Source: Amoebophrya sp. A120 (taxonomy: Eukaryota > Sar > Dinophyceae > Syndiniales > Amoebophryaceae). Taken from it: 64,000 bases of DNA. The stretch lies in contig CAJINV010000002.1 of NCBI GenBank assembly GCA_905178155.1, positions 2,917,250 through 2,981,249 on the forward strand, in the 5' to 3' direction. The notes under the pieces are model-generated. The model searched no databases. It was not told the DNA's origin and saw only the letters and a list, made by a program, of their open reading frames with translations. Both the position numbers and the translations under genes were made by a program. Positions 1 to 14,700 of this stretch are shown here, one piece after another. The stretch's first letter is position 1. Each line of letters begins with the position of its first letter.

Positions 1-37
1 TGACAGCTCTGGGGTGGGGACGTTTTTGATCAGGATA
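1..37. mobile_element. Introner C, 3' end only
   Basis: Right end of a family C element (GGGGTGGGGACGTTTTT, closing CAGGATA). The left end is outside the window; the right flank is TAGCG. Confidence 0.75.
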
Positions 38-2783
38 TAGCGTTGCAGGGGCACGCGCCACGGACATGGATATTCCCCTATCATGAGAAAAAACTGTTTC
101 ACTGTAAGGGTTTTGCAGGTTTTGCATGACAAGCTTGTTACACATGACACTGAAAATTTGTCATGCGCGCTTCCAAAGGGAAAACACGCTCGAGAATCCA
201 ATGTCTTGCAGGTGTAGCAAGACAAATAGTGCTGTATTCCATTTTCTGCATTACAGTTTTTTCTTGTGATATCCTCGGACCGAGGTATACTGGCCCTTGG
301 TTTTCGAGGCGTTGGAAAATTTCGGAAAGCTTATCAAATGCATAAGGTAAGTCTGGGTCTGGAAGAATGCAGATTTTTGTCATGCTGTTTTTGCATGACG
401 CAAAAGGGCTCTTATGTAGGCCCTAGCATCACAGATTTCGAGTAGACCCTTCCGCAATTATGCCCAATCCGCCTGACAAATCCCCCACTTTCTTGGTGGC
501 AGGAAGTGGGCACGACCCTTTGCTGCCTATGCAAGAGAAATTCTTGTGTGTTGCGAAATGCGCATCACAAGTTCGCATCTTTCCACGACATCCAGGGATA
601 TTTGCAATTCATAAAGCTGCACAACGTAACACAACAGGAAGAAATCTTCGCCGGGTTTGATTCGCTGGTCAACGTGCATCCCGCCGTGCAGGAGTCCTAC
701 ACAACGATGAGGCGGAAAAAGAAGAAGAAAAACGGGGATGACGATGAAGTACTAGGTGACCACACAGACACCGTAGATGTTGAAGTTGAGGAAGATCCGG
801 ACATCCTCTTAATGCATAGCACCCGGCAAGTATCGCAGGAAAAAACTGTTTCACTGTGAACTCGTGATGCAGAAAGTGGAGCACAGAGCTATTTGTCTTG
901 CTACACCTGCAAGACATTGGATTTTTAAGCGTGTTTTCCCTTGGGAAACGCGCATGGCAAATTTTCTGTGTCATGTGTAGCAAACTTGTGATGCGGTTCT
1001 TGCAAAATCATCACAGTGAAACAGGTTTTTCGTGGGATAGCAAGCCTTGCTGCGGGGAGTTACGCGGCCGGTGGTGGCTTATGATAATCCGGGGGCGCGG
1101 GCCGAGTTCCAGGCCAAGCTGGAGGTCTTCTTCATGAATTTGCTCCGTTACGAGGAAGAGATCGAGGACTCGGAGCAGCGAGCCACGTCGGAAGGAAATG
1201 GCAACGCGCAGGAGCATATGGATTGCAAATACGTCTGGGTCTGGAAACTTGTAATGCTAAAAGTCAAAAATGATAGACGCACTGCAATACGTCGCAGCTA
1301 TGCATGACAAATTTTTTGGCTGCTATGTGTTGACGTATTCCGCATGGCAAGCTGCGTCTTTGCGTGACAGGTATTAAGAGGGCCTTCTCGTGCCTATGCA
1401 ACACAGAGTCTGGAGTCATGCCAGACAAGCATGACAAACTTGCACTCTTCCAGACGGAGACGTTTTTGCATTTGATAGAGCAACATACGTTGGAAGACAT
1501 GTGGTCCGCCGCCACGAGGTATCAAATGCAAAAATGTCTGGGTCTGGAAGGATCCGAACTTGTGATGCGAATTCCACTACACGCGCAAATCTCTCATGCA
1601 AAGGCAGCAAAAGGTGCCGATTTCCTGTGACCAAAAACAGGGACTTGTGATGCAGATTAAGCATTGCGGAACGTTCTCGAAATCTGTGATGCTAGGGCTT
1701 CCATAACAGACCTTCTGTGTCATGCAAAAACAGCATGGCAAAAATCTGCATTCTTCCAGACCCAGACATTTTTACACTTGATACGAGGGACGTTTCCCAG
1801 GAACAAATCGAAGCCGAGCTGGTGCAGAATTTGGAGCAGTTTCACTGGCACACCTTTTATCAGATGCAAAAGTATGTCTCGGTCTGGAAGATTGTGACAT
1901 TTGTCATGCTAGTCTGGCATGACTCTGAGCTCTGTATTGCGTGGCCACAAACACACTTTATCGCCTGTCATGCAAAGACGCAGTTTCTCATGCGGAATAC
2001 GCAGCACACAGGCACGAAAAAAACTTGTCATGCTTGGCGGCGCATTGCAGTCGTGCACGTGTTATTGACTGACTTGCATCACAAGTTTCCAGACCCAGAC
2101 TACATATTTGCAATGCATATCTTTGTCGCGCTGCGTTGCTTGAAGGAGGACGCTCTGAAAAAATTTTTTTCGGACGTGGAGGAAGACGACGACGAGGAAA
2201 AACCACCTGAGAGCAGTGGTAGAACTGCTGCTGGTCGTGCTTCTAGAAGTGCTGCAAGTTCTTCCGGGAGAAGCCGGAGTACTAGTAGACATTCAAAAGC
2301 AACGGACAAGAACAGTACCAAGGAAGAAACCGAAACAAGTCAAAGTGGAACACAAAATACAAACGATTCTACTTCAACTTCATCTAAAACCACGTTTTCG
2401 GATATGGACGAGATACTGGAACAGCAGGACTTTGCGGCTTCCGAGGATGTAATGGAAAGAGATGCTATCAAATGTAAAAATGTCCTCTGGGTCTGGAAGA
2501 TCATGCAGATTTTACATGACATATGACGTCTGTAATGCATAACCTGGCATCACAGATTTTTAGCGGGCTTTCTGATGCCTATCCGGCATGAGAAATACCC
2601 TCTCCATGTAGCACAGACTGGACCCCTCTTGCTGGTCATGCAATACAGATTATTTTAGAACGCCCCCCCCAGTGCAGGATAGATGATGATGATGAACGCA
2701 GAGACAGCATCACAAGTTGCAATCTTCCAGACCCAGACACTTTTGCAGTTGATAGATGCCGCGTACCGGAATCGGAGAGCTGC
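38..2783 (+). CDS. Giant gene part 1: exons 38-78 to 2755-2783
   Basis: Exons 38-78, 272-331, 614-830, 1040-1216, 1478-1519, 1784-1857, 2120-2465 and 2755-2783. The joined frame reads through segments such as WPLVFEALENFGKLHNV and LEVFFMNLLRYEEEIED, which look like globular helical protein. Exon 614-830 has a lysine run (RRKKKKK) and exon 2120-2465 is a long acidic then Ser/Thr-rich linker. I do not recognise a family. The frame agrees across all seven junctions: for example GGAAAGCT before the A element at 332 continues as GCACAACG after the second AAGCT copy at 614. Confidence 0.75.
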
Positions 2784-5700
2784 TATGGCGTTCTCAAACG
2801 TTACATCCTCAACTGTTACATGAATCTGTGATGCAAGAACAGCAAATGTGAAAGCGGAAAGCTACTTGCGCGCTTTGCATTACAAATTTGCTGGAACGGA
2901 TTATCATGCTGCTTAGCCCTTCGAGAATTTGTCATGCTGAGCACCTTGGCGATCGTGTGGAGGCTGATGGCAATTCTGCATAACAAATCCGTGTAACAGT
3001 TCTTGAGAATGCCATAGCTGCCGCCCACAAGTTGTGGTCCATGCTGCTGTATCCTGTGCAAAAGCATCGTACTCGTATTGCAATTATGCATTACAAATTT
3101 TGTTCTGAAGCTAAATCCGCATTACAAATTTTATTTCTCATGCTGAGGAAATTTGTATTGCATTTATACGAGTGCGATACTTTTGCAAGGCATATGCTGC
3201 TGCTGAAGCGATTGTGGCTCCACGTGCATTATCCACTGCAAATTATATGTCGGGGTCTGGAAGAATACAAACTTGTCATGCAGAATTTCCATGCCCCATG
3301 AGGTCTGGATCTGGAATGCAGGACCTAGGATAACAGGTTCTGCGATTTGTTCTCTATCATCCCTAGCCTGCATGAGAAATAACTCCCACTCATCATGTTG
3401 GTCAAAAAAGAGCAACTTTATTTGGTGATCACGCAAGACAGATTTTTGTGTGATCCACAGGACGCATCACAAGTTTGCTCCTCCCAGAGATCCAGGGATA
3501 TTTGCAATGCATATGCACGTGAAGAGCATGGCGGCCTTGCGCAATATCCTGTGCAAAAGTATCGTACTCGTATAAATGCAAGTCTTGCATTACAAATTTT
3601 CTTCTCAAGGTAAATCCGCATTACAAATTTTAATTCTCATGCTGAGGGAATTTGTCAAGCTTTTATACGAATACGATACTTTTGCAGTTCATACGCAAGG
3701 ACGAAGAGCGAAACTTCTGGGAAATCTTCACGCTATGAATTGCAAATATTCCTGGATGTCTGGAAACTTGTGAAGATGCTGTGTGGCGTAATATCACGAG
3801 GAGGCCACAAGTGCTGGCTCAGCATGACAAGTTTCTGAGCTTCTAGGTGTTGTCTATCCTGCATGACAAACTGCGTTTCTGCATGCCAGCACGAAAGTTT
3901 GGCTCTTGGGTAACGTGCACAATGACAGATTTGAGAGTCATGCCAGACAAGCATGACAAACTTGCATTCTTCCAGACCCAGACATATTTGCACTTGATAC
4001 ACGCGAAAAAACCACGAAACCGCTTTCCAGTGCGGGCAGCGGCTGAGTATGAAGAGAAAGAAGTTCGTCACAGTCACTAACTTGCAGGCTTTGCATTACA
4101 AATTTTCTTAGCATCACAAATGTTCCTTGTATTGCAGAAACACTAGGGAAATCCCCAATGAAGTTTGGCTGTGATGCATTTTTACGCATGACAAGCAATT
4201 TTGTATTGCAAAGATGCGCATGCGTGATCGTGACGAACTTTTTTGTTTGATACTGAGCCGTTGCGTGCTCCTGCAGAACGCGTTCGGGCTGCTCAGCTTC
4301 GACCACCACCTGGATCGTGAGAACTTCGAATATGACCTGCTCAAACGTTACAATCTCAGAAGTTACAATAGAGTCTGGATTTTGACGTATTGCATGATGA
4401 GCATGACAGACTCGGACAGTATTCCACCACTTTCTGCAATACAGATTTCGCCAAATAAAAACTGTAGTGCGATTCGGATCTGCTCCGGAACTTGTCATGC
4501 GCAATTATCTTGTGGAAGCAGGGTGGTTCATGCACTTCTTGTTGATTCTCGCATCACAGACTTCCATATTCTATTGTAACGTTTGAGATTGTAGTAACAA
4601 CTGAGCAGGTTATATCGAAAACGACGACTTTTTCCAGCCGCCAACCAATCTGCTGGGTCCCTCGCTGTCCAAGAGCCGGCGCAGCACCGACGCCCGAATG
4701 GTGGTTTGGTATTGGTTTCACATGCAGGAGAAGGCGCTTATGGGTGGTGGCGCAGCAGCAGCACCTTCATCTTCACCTTCATCATCATCATCTGCCCCAA
4801 AAACTTTTCAGAAGAGGTCGGACCTGATGCGGCCCACGCAGCTGCTCCCCTTGCACGACATTTTTGAGCAGGATTTGGTGTGCAAATACTGTCGCTCCGC
4901 CGCGTTTAAGGAGGGGTCTTTCGAAAGTTACGATCGCCGATCGGATGTGTATATGCATTGCAAAAGCATTGTAGATAGTACAAATCGCAATACAAATTTT
5001 TTCAGAAGGAAAAATGGAGTTTGTAATGCTGATTTGGCTAAGAAACAAGATTTGTCATGCATGAAAGCAATTAGGACGGGCACGATACTTTTGCAGAGCA
5101 TAGTGTACGGCTGGGACTCGGAGTCGCGCATCACCCGGCAACGCGTGATGCGGTATCAAATGCAAATATCCCTGGATGTCTGGAAATAACTTGTGATGCA
5201 AGGAGGGGAATGGTGAAAGCACTGTAATGCGCTGCCCCGCATGACAAGTTTTGCCGTGGTTCTGAGTTGCGTAGTACTCCGCATGGGAACCTGCGTTTTT
5301 GCATGACAGGCAAGCGGAGCAGCCCTTCGCGGCCACGCAATACAGAGTTCAGAGTCATGCCAGACTAGCATGACAAATCCCGCAATCTCCCAGACCCAGG
5401 CATTTTTGCATTTGATATGCGGGTAAGTGAGACGATTCTGGAGGTCCCCCGGATCCTGCAGTACGTCCAGCACAGCTGCCCGCCAGACCAGGTTTTGCTC
5501 ACGCGGGAGGTTCGGATGCCGGCCGATTACGATGCCTGCCACAATGCCATCATCTGGAATATTATGGAGAGAAAAAAGTTTGTCACAGTCATCAGCTTGC
5601 AGGTTTTGCATTACAAATTTTTTTAGCATCACAAATTTTCCTTGTATTGCAGAAACACTACGGAAATCCCTAATGAAGTTTGGCTGTGATGCAGTTTGAC

Positions 5701-8700
5701 GCATGACAGAAAATTTTGTATTGCGAAAATGCGCACGAGTGATCGTGACGAACTTTTTTTGTTTGATAAATATGTGGGACACCCACTTTCAGTGCGGGTC
5801 CCAAATCCCCGTGACCAAAGTGCACCAAAGAACCCTCGGGCGGTACTGCGTATGCGAGAAAAAAACTGTGTAAGTGTAAGTCTGTAATGCAAAAAATGCA
5901 ACACAGCTACGCTTGTCATGCTCCGCATGCATGATAGGCTCGTTTCCTACGTGTTTACCCGTCCTATCTGCGCATGACAAGTTTTTCCTGTCGTGGCAGA
6001 CAAACAACTTGTGATGCTGTTTGCCCAAAAGACCTAAACCAACACAGTTTTTTTCTTGGATACTGCGGGCTCCGCTGCTACCGGTACAAGCCCAATCGGT
6101 GTTATCGAAAGGAAAAATCCCCCCTCCCCATATCAAAACGGAATTTCTGATGCTGGATTTGTGTACACAAATCAGGTTTGTATTGCAGAGAGGCACTGCG
6201 GCCAAATCCCCAGGCTAGGTAGGGGCGAATGGGTCTAGTTGTTCAGCATGGCAAGCGGGTCACTTTTAGGGCCAACAGCATGGCAAATCGCTCCCATAGT
6301 GGGGCGGAAGCTTCTGCCCTTGTCTTCTTGCAATACAAATGTGATTTGTGACCTCAAATCAGCAACACAAATTTTCGGAAACATACCTTTTCGATATGGG
6401 GAGGGGGGATTTTTCTTTGCAATCGGTGTCCGTTGTTGTTCGGAAGGGACAACGTTTTTTATGACAGTGCACAACTCCCCCTCGTCGTTCTCATTTCTCA
6501 TGCAGAATACCAAATCCACGCTTTCCCTCCTGTCACTATTATGCATGACAAGTTCTGGTAGCCCAAATAGCATTATACTCCAGTGCAAATTTGTCATGCA
6601 AAACCGGCACTCTTGCTGATGCTTGTATTGCCGTTCATTCTATATAAATGAGGCGGAGGGGGAGTTGTGCACTGTTATATTTTCCCACAAAACCTGCAGG
6701 GCGGGGAGGAAGAAGACGAAGAGGAACAAGCAGCGAAAACGAGGAGGTCGTCGTCCCTGGGACTTGGACGCAACTACTGGTCCGAGCCCGCGAGCTATCA
6801 CACGTCGAAAAAAGTGTAGTTAATACAGTTACACGTTTGTTGTCAATTCAGCAGCACAAATTTCGTTGCATGAAGGAGAAAATTTGCAATGCAGAAATCC
6901 TACGGGAATAAAACACGTAGTACGAAACAAGGCTCGTCCTATGCATATCCGGCATGACAGAGCTTGTCTGTCTTGCTTGGCCTGCAACACAATGTGTAAG
7001 AACTGTAAACTACGCTTTTTATTTCTTGCGATACGGGCCTGGAAGTCCAGTGCGAAGACTGTTCGCTCAGCGCGCATGTAGTGCTGGAAGAAGAGGATGT
7101 GCGGGGTTCTATCCTATGTAAAAACGTCCCCAGCACCCCATAGTCAAGTTGGCAAATCTGCAACACAAATCTCCAAGTTTTGGGAGTTGTGCATGACAAA
7201 GCTCCATCTGCAGTGCAGTGCTGGTTAGCAAGGGCAGCCGCATGAGAAACCCAGCTTGTCACATCCTGTTTACAGCATTACAAAGTCCAAAACACTATTG
7301 GAAATAGTGTCTCTCATGCTCATGGAGATGCGCATTACAAATGTTCCTGTCATTGCGCATTTGCATGACAACCCTGGGGTGGGGACGTTTTTCTTTTTGC
7401 TGAGGATAGGTGCCTCGGGCAGGAGCCGGGTCCTCGCCCCCCTGACCAGGTGGTCCCGGAAGAAAAAAGGGGGCGCTCTGTACCGACGCCTCGGGCTGAT
7501 GACCCGGCTCAACGAGACAGAGGGAAGGAGAACGTTCCGGGACCCGGGCAAAGATGAACACTTATGAAGTGCAAAAGCATCGTACAAGCCCCGCATTACA
7601 AATTTTCTCAGCATGAAAAATCGAATTCGTCATGCTGTTTCACCTTGCAAAGGAAATTTGTCATGCATGTTTAGAATTAGTACGACGAGTGCGGTACTTT
7701 TGCACAGGATGACACTACGAGCTGGGCAAGAACGTCCCGAAGTTCAGAGACCTGATTATGGGATTCTCAAACGTTACATTCTCAACTGTTGCAGCGTGAT
7801 TTGTCATGCAGAAACACTATCACGCTTCACACTCTCAAGCTTCTTCGCATGACAAGTTTTCGACGCGCAGCTAAGCAGCATGATAATCCGTGGCAAATCT
7901 GTGATGCAAGACGCGCAAGGTTCCCCGTTTCCATGTTGCTGTTCTTGCATCACAATAATTCATGTAACATTTCAGAATGTAACGTTTGAGAGCGGCATAC
8001 TGATGCGGCTGCAGCCGTTTGAGACGAACGACGCGTTTGTAAGCAAATTGTTCGAAAGCGAGGGCAAGTCGGCGGTGGTCAGTCCCTGGACCCGCACGGG
8101 GTTTCGCAGTGACCTGGGAGTGCAACCGGTCACGCGCACCCCTTATCAAGTGTAAAAATGTCTGGGTCTGGAAGAATACGAACTTGTCGTGCAGATTTTA
8201 CATGGCCCGTGACGCCTGTGATGTATTCCCTGGCATCACAGATTTTCTGAGTGCTTCTTGATGCCTATTCCGCATGACAAATGGCCTCCCCGCGTAGCAG
8301 AAACTGGGCGTCTCTAGCTGGTCATGCAATACAGATTTTTCTAGAATCCAAAATTAGCATCACAGGTTGCATCCTTCCAGACCCAGACACTTTTACATTT
8401 GATACCCCTCTTGGCATGACCACTGCGGGAGGTGGTGGCCCCGCCCTCGGCAAGAACCAGCAAGCGGTTTTATCATTTGTAAAAACGTCCCCACACCAGA
8501 GTCAAGATGGGGATTTTGCAACACAAACCTAGAAGTTTTGTGAGACACGCATGACAAGTTGCACTCCGCAGCTTAGTGCAGGTTAGCAAGTGCAGCCGCA
8601 TCACAGATTCATCTGCTCATCCTGTTCACAGCATCACAAATTCCAAAACACGACTGGAAATGGCTCTCATGCGGATGCGCATTACAAGTCTTCCTGTCTT

Positions 8701-11700
8701 TGCAAATCTGCATTACAACTCTGGCGTGGGTACGTTTTTACTCAGGATAGGATGGTCGTGGCCCCGCCCTCGGCAAGAACCAGCAAGCGGTTTTATCATT
8801 TGTAAAAACGTCCCCACACCAGAGTCAAGATGGGAAGTCTGCTAGACACATCAGCCAGCTTTGGTCGTTTGGCATGACAAGTTTCTCCTCGTATTGTAAT
8901 TTCCTGTTTAGGCAGTTCAGCAGCATCACAGATCTCGCACATCATGCTGATTCAAGCATCAAAATAAAGTCGAACTCCGAAACACTACTAGAAAATGCCT
9001 CTCGTGGCGCTCCGCATGGCAATCTTTTTTGGCATGCAGATTTGCATTACAACTCTGGTCGTGTGGGGACGTTTTTACTCAGGATAGGTTTCGCGGATGA
9101 GGATGACCAACGAGATCGGGGCTTTGTTGAAAGCCGGTGGACCTATCGCTAGCCGCAAAACTTCCCTCCACCTGCCCTACCCCGCGCAGAAGCCGTATTC
9201 CTACGTCCTGCCCTCGATCGTGCGGTACCGAAGCGTGATTGCCTCGAAGCTGCTATCCACAGAAGTGCAATACGTATAATTTTTGTGGTACTCCTATCGT
9301 GAATTGCAGTCTTGCATGACGAATCTCACTCCTATACGGTAACTCAGCATTACAAATTTTCATTTTTGAACTTAGGAAAACGAAGATAAAATTTGTGATG
9401 CAATTCCGACTAGTAGTACTATAAGACATTTTTGTATGTAGTGAGGTCACCGAACGGTTCTAACCGGGGAGTTTTTTTGCCATCTCCCCTGAAAAACGAC
9501 CGGCAGTTTTCAAGCGGCCGGAAGCGTTTTTTGACAGAAAAAGTTTCCAATTATCAAGCGGCCGGGGCTTTGAAGTCAAACAAGCCCGGTCGAAAACTAT
9601 CGATTCGCACTTGATAAAACGACGCAGGGGAGCCGGCAAAAGGGGCGCCCTTCTGAGGCGCCCACCGCCTTAGTTTCTGGCGATTTGGGGCGCCCAGAAA
9701 AGGGCGCGCAAAAAACGCGCCCAAAATCAGAACAGCGAAACAGCATGGCGCGGCCGCGATTTCGGAGCATTTTGGGCGGCCGCGAAAGCGGCCGCCTTTT
9801 CGCCGGTTTCAGAGCCTGGGAAGCTTTGCAAAAAGCGCTGGCGAGAAATAGAAAAACGCAAAAAAGAAAAAGCGCGCCAGACGCGCAGAGCCAATCCGCA
9901 TGCTATGGGCCCGGTTTTTCCTCGCTTTTTGGGCGCCCCCCGTGGCGCCCGGATCGGCCTCATAGCATGGGGGCTGGCTTTCGGAAAGGAATTTCGAAAA
10001 TTTGTCAAAATTTGCGACGCTTATCAGGCGGCCGCCATACCGTGGGGCCTAACGTTACTCACGGCGGTATGGCGGGCCCAGAAAAATCAAAGCCGCGGCC
10101 AAGGCGACGGCCGGCAAGAAAACGCCCACGACCTCACTACCTCCGCCCCGGCGGCTATATTTGGTATTATGCATAGCTGCCCGACTGGGAGGACCCAAAG
10201 CAGAAGATTGTGGACGCCCAGGGCATATGCATTGCAAAAGCATCGCACTAGTAGTACTAAATCGCAGTCATGCATCGCAAATCTTGTTCCCAAGGTAAAT
10301 CTGCATGACAAATTCCATTTGTCATGCTGAGGGAATTTGTCATGCGTTTTCTACTTAGGTGCGGTGCTTTTGCAATGCATAGGGCAAGCTCCACATTTTT
10401 GCGCGGCAGCTCGACAAAAAAGTGTTTGGGGGCGCGTGGAACATGTACTCGGGCGCGCTCGAGGAAGTGTTATGGATCGCAAATATGTCTCGGTCTGAAA
10501 GATTCTTGCAACTTGTCATGCTAAATCCGAATGATCATGGAAAAAAAATAAAATCTCTGTTGCATGAGTGCCAAAAGTAGCTGTCCACTGTGAGGAACCG
10601 CCAAGTCGGGAGGGAGTTTCTTATGCAGGATAGGCATGGCAAAGACCTCACAGAGTCTGTCATGCTAGGTCCCGCATTCCAGACCTCTTGGGTCCTGGAA
10701 ACCCTGCGTGACAAGTTTACACTTTCTCAGACACAAGTGCGGTTGATAAGTGTTCGACTACGACAAGATGTCGCCCCACAACGATGCCATCTGGCATATG
10801 GCGTTCTCAACAAGCGTTTTTACATTCTGAATTGTCACATGTTGAGTTTGTCATGCAAAACTACCGTAAGCCGCCAGATGATGAACAAGCTGCGTCGCAT
10901 GACAAATCTCCGACAGCATCTAAACAGCATCCAAATCTGTGCCAAATCTGTGATGCGAGAGCCTCAAGCGTGCCTCTTTGCCTGTTGCTGTTCTTGCATA
11001 TACAACAATGTCTTCATGACGTAAGAGTTGGGAGTGTAGCGTTTGAGAACGCCATAGGGCAGAAGAGACTGGCCGAGGTCCAGCACGGCGAGGACGGTCT
11101 TAAGGCGGGCGGGGGGGACAACTATCAAATGCAAAAATGTCTGGGTCTGGAAGAGTGCAAGTTTGTCATGCTTGTCTGGCATGACTCGAGAATCTGTGTT
11201 GCCTAGGCACGATGAAAAGGCCCTCTCACCTGTCATGCAAAATAAACGCAGTTTGCCATGCGGAATACGTAAGACATGGCAGCCAAAAAATTTGTCATGC
11301 ATAGCTACGTTTTGCAGTGCCATGCGTCTACTATCATTCACTTTTAGCATTATAAGTTTCCAGACCCAGATCGATATTTGCAATCCATAACAACCCCGAC
11401 GACTACATTGCCCCCGCTCCCGTGCTTAGCGAGGAAGCCATCCGGAACCTGATCGACATCGGGTGGCAGGGCGCCCAGGGGGACCCCACCGGTGCGGAGG
11501 ACGCGGAGATGTTGCACGACCACGCCATCTTTAGCGAGCGGGTCCAAGAGGTGCGAGTTGACCGCAAGCCGCCCCGCACCCAGGAGGAAACGCTCCAGGT
11601 GGGCGAGCAAAAGCGTTGGGAGCCACTGCCGTTAGAAAAGGATACCCGGCGCGGGCCGCACACCGCGCGATATGCACTGCAAAAATGTCTGGGTCTGGAA

Positions 11701-14700
11701 GGATGAAACTTGTCATGCTGTCTTTGGAGTCTAGAAAAATCTGTATTGCGTAGGCCGCAAGAGGAGTCCAGTTTTTGTTACGCGGAGGGGGCATTTGTTA
11801 TGCTGTATAGGCATCAGGAAGCCTTCGCAAAATCTGTGACGCTAGCGCATACATCACAGACATCATGGATCATGCAAAATGTGCATGACAAGTCCTCCAA
11901 TCTTCCAGACCCAGACATTTTTGCAATTCATACGCGACGGTTTTTGACCATGTGGCGGAGCCTTCTCGAGCAGGGACTTGTATGCATTGCAAATGTCCCT
12001 GGATGTCTGGAACAGTGCAACTTGTGATGCTGCATTTGGATGCTAAAAAAAATCTGTATTGCATGAGCAGCAAGATGAGCAGTCAAAAAATTTTGGCAAC
12101 GCCGATCGGGCATTTCTCATGCGGGACGCGCATCGATAACAGGCGCTCAGAAGATCTGTGATGCTAGGGCATACATAACAGATATTGCGGACCATGGAAA
12201 ATGTGCATAAAAACAAACTTGTCCTCTTCCAGACCCAGACATATTTGCAGTTTATAACTCGTGATCCAGGGCGATTCTTACGCGCCCTTTCAGCACATGA
12301 AAAATGCCGCGGAGGCGGACGATCGTGCGGAGTTTTTGCACAACAAGAAGTTCGCGATCCCCTTTCCCACGTACGAAACAGTGCACAACTCGCGTCGCCC
12401 CTCCCTGCCCTCATTTGTCATGCAAAATTCCAAATCCACCCTTTGCCTGCTACCTCTTTTTGCATGACAGAGTGCCCCGGAATCCAAAACAGCACTACAG
12501 TCCTCTAGTAGGAATTTGTCATGCAAAAGCTGCATCTTTGCCAGCGCTTGTGTTGCTGTTCATGCAATACAAATGAGGGAGAGGGACAGAAGTTGTGCAC
12601 TGTCATACCACGGGGCGCATGATCCGGGACATGCAGGGCATGTGGAACCCCTGGTTTCAAGCCGAAAGCCCGCACGTTATGAATTGCAAAAGCAACGGAG
12701 TAGTATAAATTGCATTACAAATTAAGTAAAAATTGCATCAAATTAAGTAAAAATTGCATTACAAATTAAGTAAAAATTGCATTACAAATTAAGTAAAATT
12801 TGCATTGCAAAAGCAACGGAGTAGTATAAATTGCATCAGATTTCACATGTCAAGTAACGCACACCGGCCTCCTAGCAAAAAATTAATGATGAATTTATAT
12901 GAGAAAGAGGGGCCTAATCAAAAAAAAAAAAAAAAAAATTGCATTACAAATTTGCTCAGCACGAGAAATGGAATTTATCATGCTGATTTGCCTTGGGAAC
13001 AAGATTTGTAATGCAAGACTTACAATAGTACTTTTGCACAGGATACACGTGATCCCCTTTCAATTCTACAATTACGCCGCCCGAAAGCTCGCGATCGTGG
13101 ACTCCCGCCGGGGATCCTCGCTCCGCCTGGAAATGGTATGACAGTGCACAACTCCACCCCCTCCCCCTCATTTGTCATGCAAAATACCCAATCCACCCTT
13201 CGCCTGTTAGCGCTGTTTGCATGACAGATTCCGGAATCCAAAACAGGAGCACGACAATCCTCTACCTGCTAGGAATTTGTCATGCAAAAGCTGCATCTTT
13301 TAAAGATGCAAGCGCTGGCAAAGTAGAAATGGGGGGCAGGGAGAGTTGTGCACTGTGATAAAGGGACTCCTACCGCCACAGTAGAGCGTTGCGCCGCAAC
13401 CGCGGGGCGCCCTTGCTAACCTTCCTGTTGTCCACCATCATTCCGCACATCCAGAGCATATGGCGTTCTCAACTGTTAGACATTCTCAACTGTTCTCACA
13501 TGGATTTGTGATGCAAGAATGACAAAAGTTAAAGGGGTCACCTTGCGCGTCTTGCATGACAGATCTGGCAAAGATTCTCAGCCTGTTTGGCACTTTGGGA
13601 ATTTGTCATGCGAAGCAGCTCGATCGTGTTGATTCTGATTGTGATTTTGCATTACAAATCATGCAACAGTTCACAGTGTAACACTTGAGAACGCCATAGA
13701 GCAGACAGGACCAAGACTGGGTGCAGCGTTTGGTGCCCTTCCCCAGGGCGGCGGGGGAAATAGTCTCCTCATCTGCTCCTGCGCCGCCCGGCGGAGATGA
13801 AACAAACAAAAACCGAACGAAGACCGGATCACTAGGGCACACCTTCCGTGTGTTCGAAAAACTAGATCCAGCTACGATGCCTACGCCACTTTATCAACTG
13901 CAAAAATGTCTGGGTCCTGGAGAATGCAAATTTGTCATGCTGAGTCTGGATCATGCAAAAATCTGTGTTGCGTGATTGCCAAAAGTTGGTCAATTTTAAC
14001 CAAGTTGAGATGGAGTTTCTCATGCAGGATAGGCATGATAGAGATCTCACGGAGTGTGTTATGCTGAGTCCTGCATTCCAGAGCTCAGGGGTCATGGAAA
14101 ATCAGCATGACAAATCCCGGAATCTTCCTGAACCAGACATTTTTGCAATCCATACACTTTACTGCGATGACATGTTTTACACCGGCTACACGTCGAAGGA
14201 TGCAGTACTGCAAGGAAAAATCCCCCCTCCCCATATTGAAAACGTATATTCTGAAAATTTGTGATGCAGATTTGTGACCACAAATCTTGTCTGTCTTCCT
14301 AGAAGGCAAATCCAGGCTCTCTGCTACGCTATGCAGGCGATTTGTAATGCTGTAAGGACTACAGGGCAGCCGCCTACCATGCTAGGCGCCTACACTAAAG
14401 GGCCCCTATCTAGGCTTGCGATCTGCGTGCAGTCCTCCACTGCAAGACACACCTGAGTGGTGTACACAAATCCAGCATCATAGATTTCCTTTTCGATATG
14501 GGGAGGGGGGATTTTTCCTTTTGATATGCAGAGAAAAGTGGCTTGGAGCGCAACTACCGGGAACAGTGTCTGCCCGTGTACCGGCTCCAAGACCTCGCGC
14601 TGCACCAGCAACTGCAGGACTTTTTGCGGAAGCACTACCCCCAGCTGCGGCGGTTCCGCGACCTCCGGGCCGAGCTGGCAGATCTGGTTTTTCAGTTATC

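Noticed and set aside
2120-2526. Exons extended through introners
   Set aside because: Some introners happen to be open in the exon frame (for example 1717-2526), but neighbouring copies of the same elements carry stops and duplications show they are insertions.
9277-9279. TAA as the end of a first gene
   Set aside because: Exact GCTGC duplication and a continuous frame place it inside an intron.
9685-10176. 163-codon open frame on the + strand
   Set aside because: Within the GC-rich insert of the intron 9256-10188; Arg/Pro/Gly-rich, no coding character.
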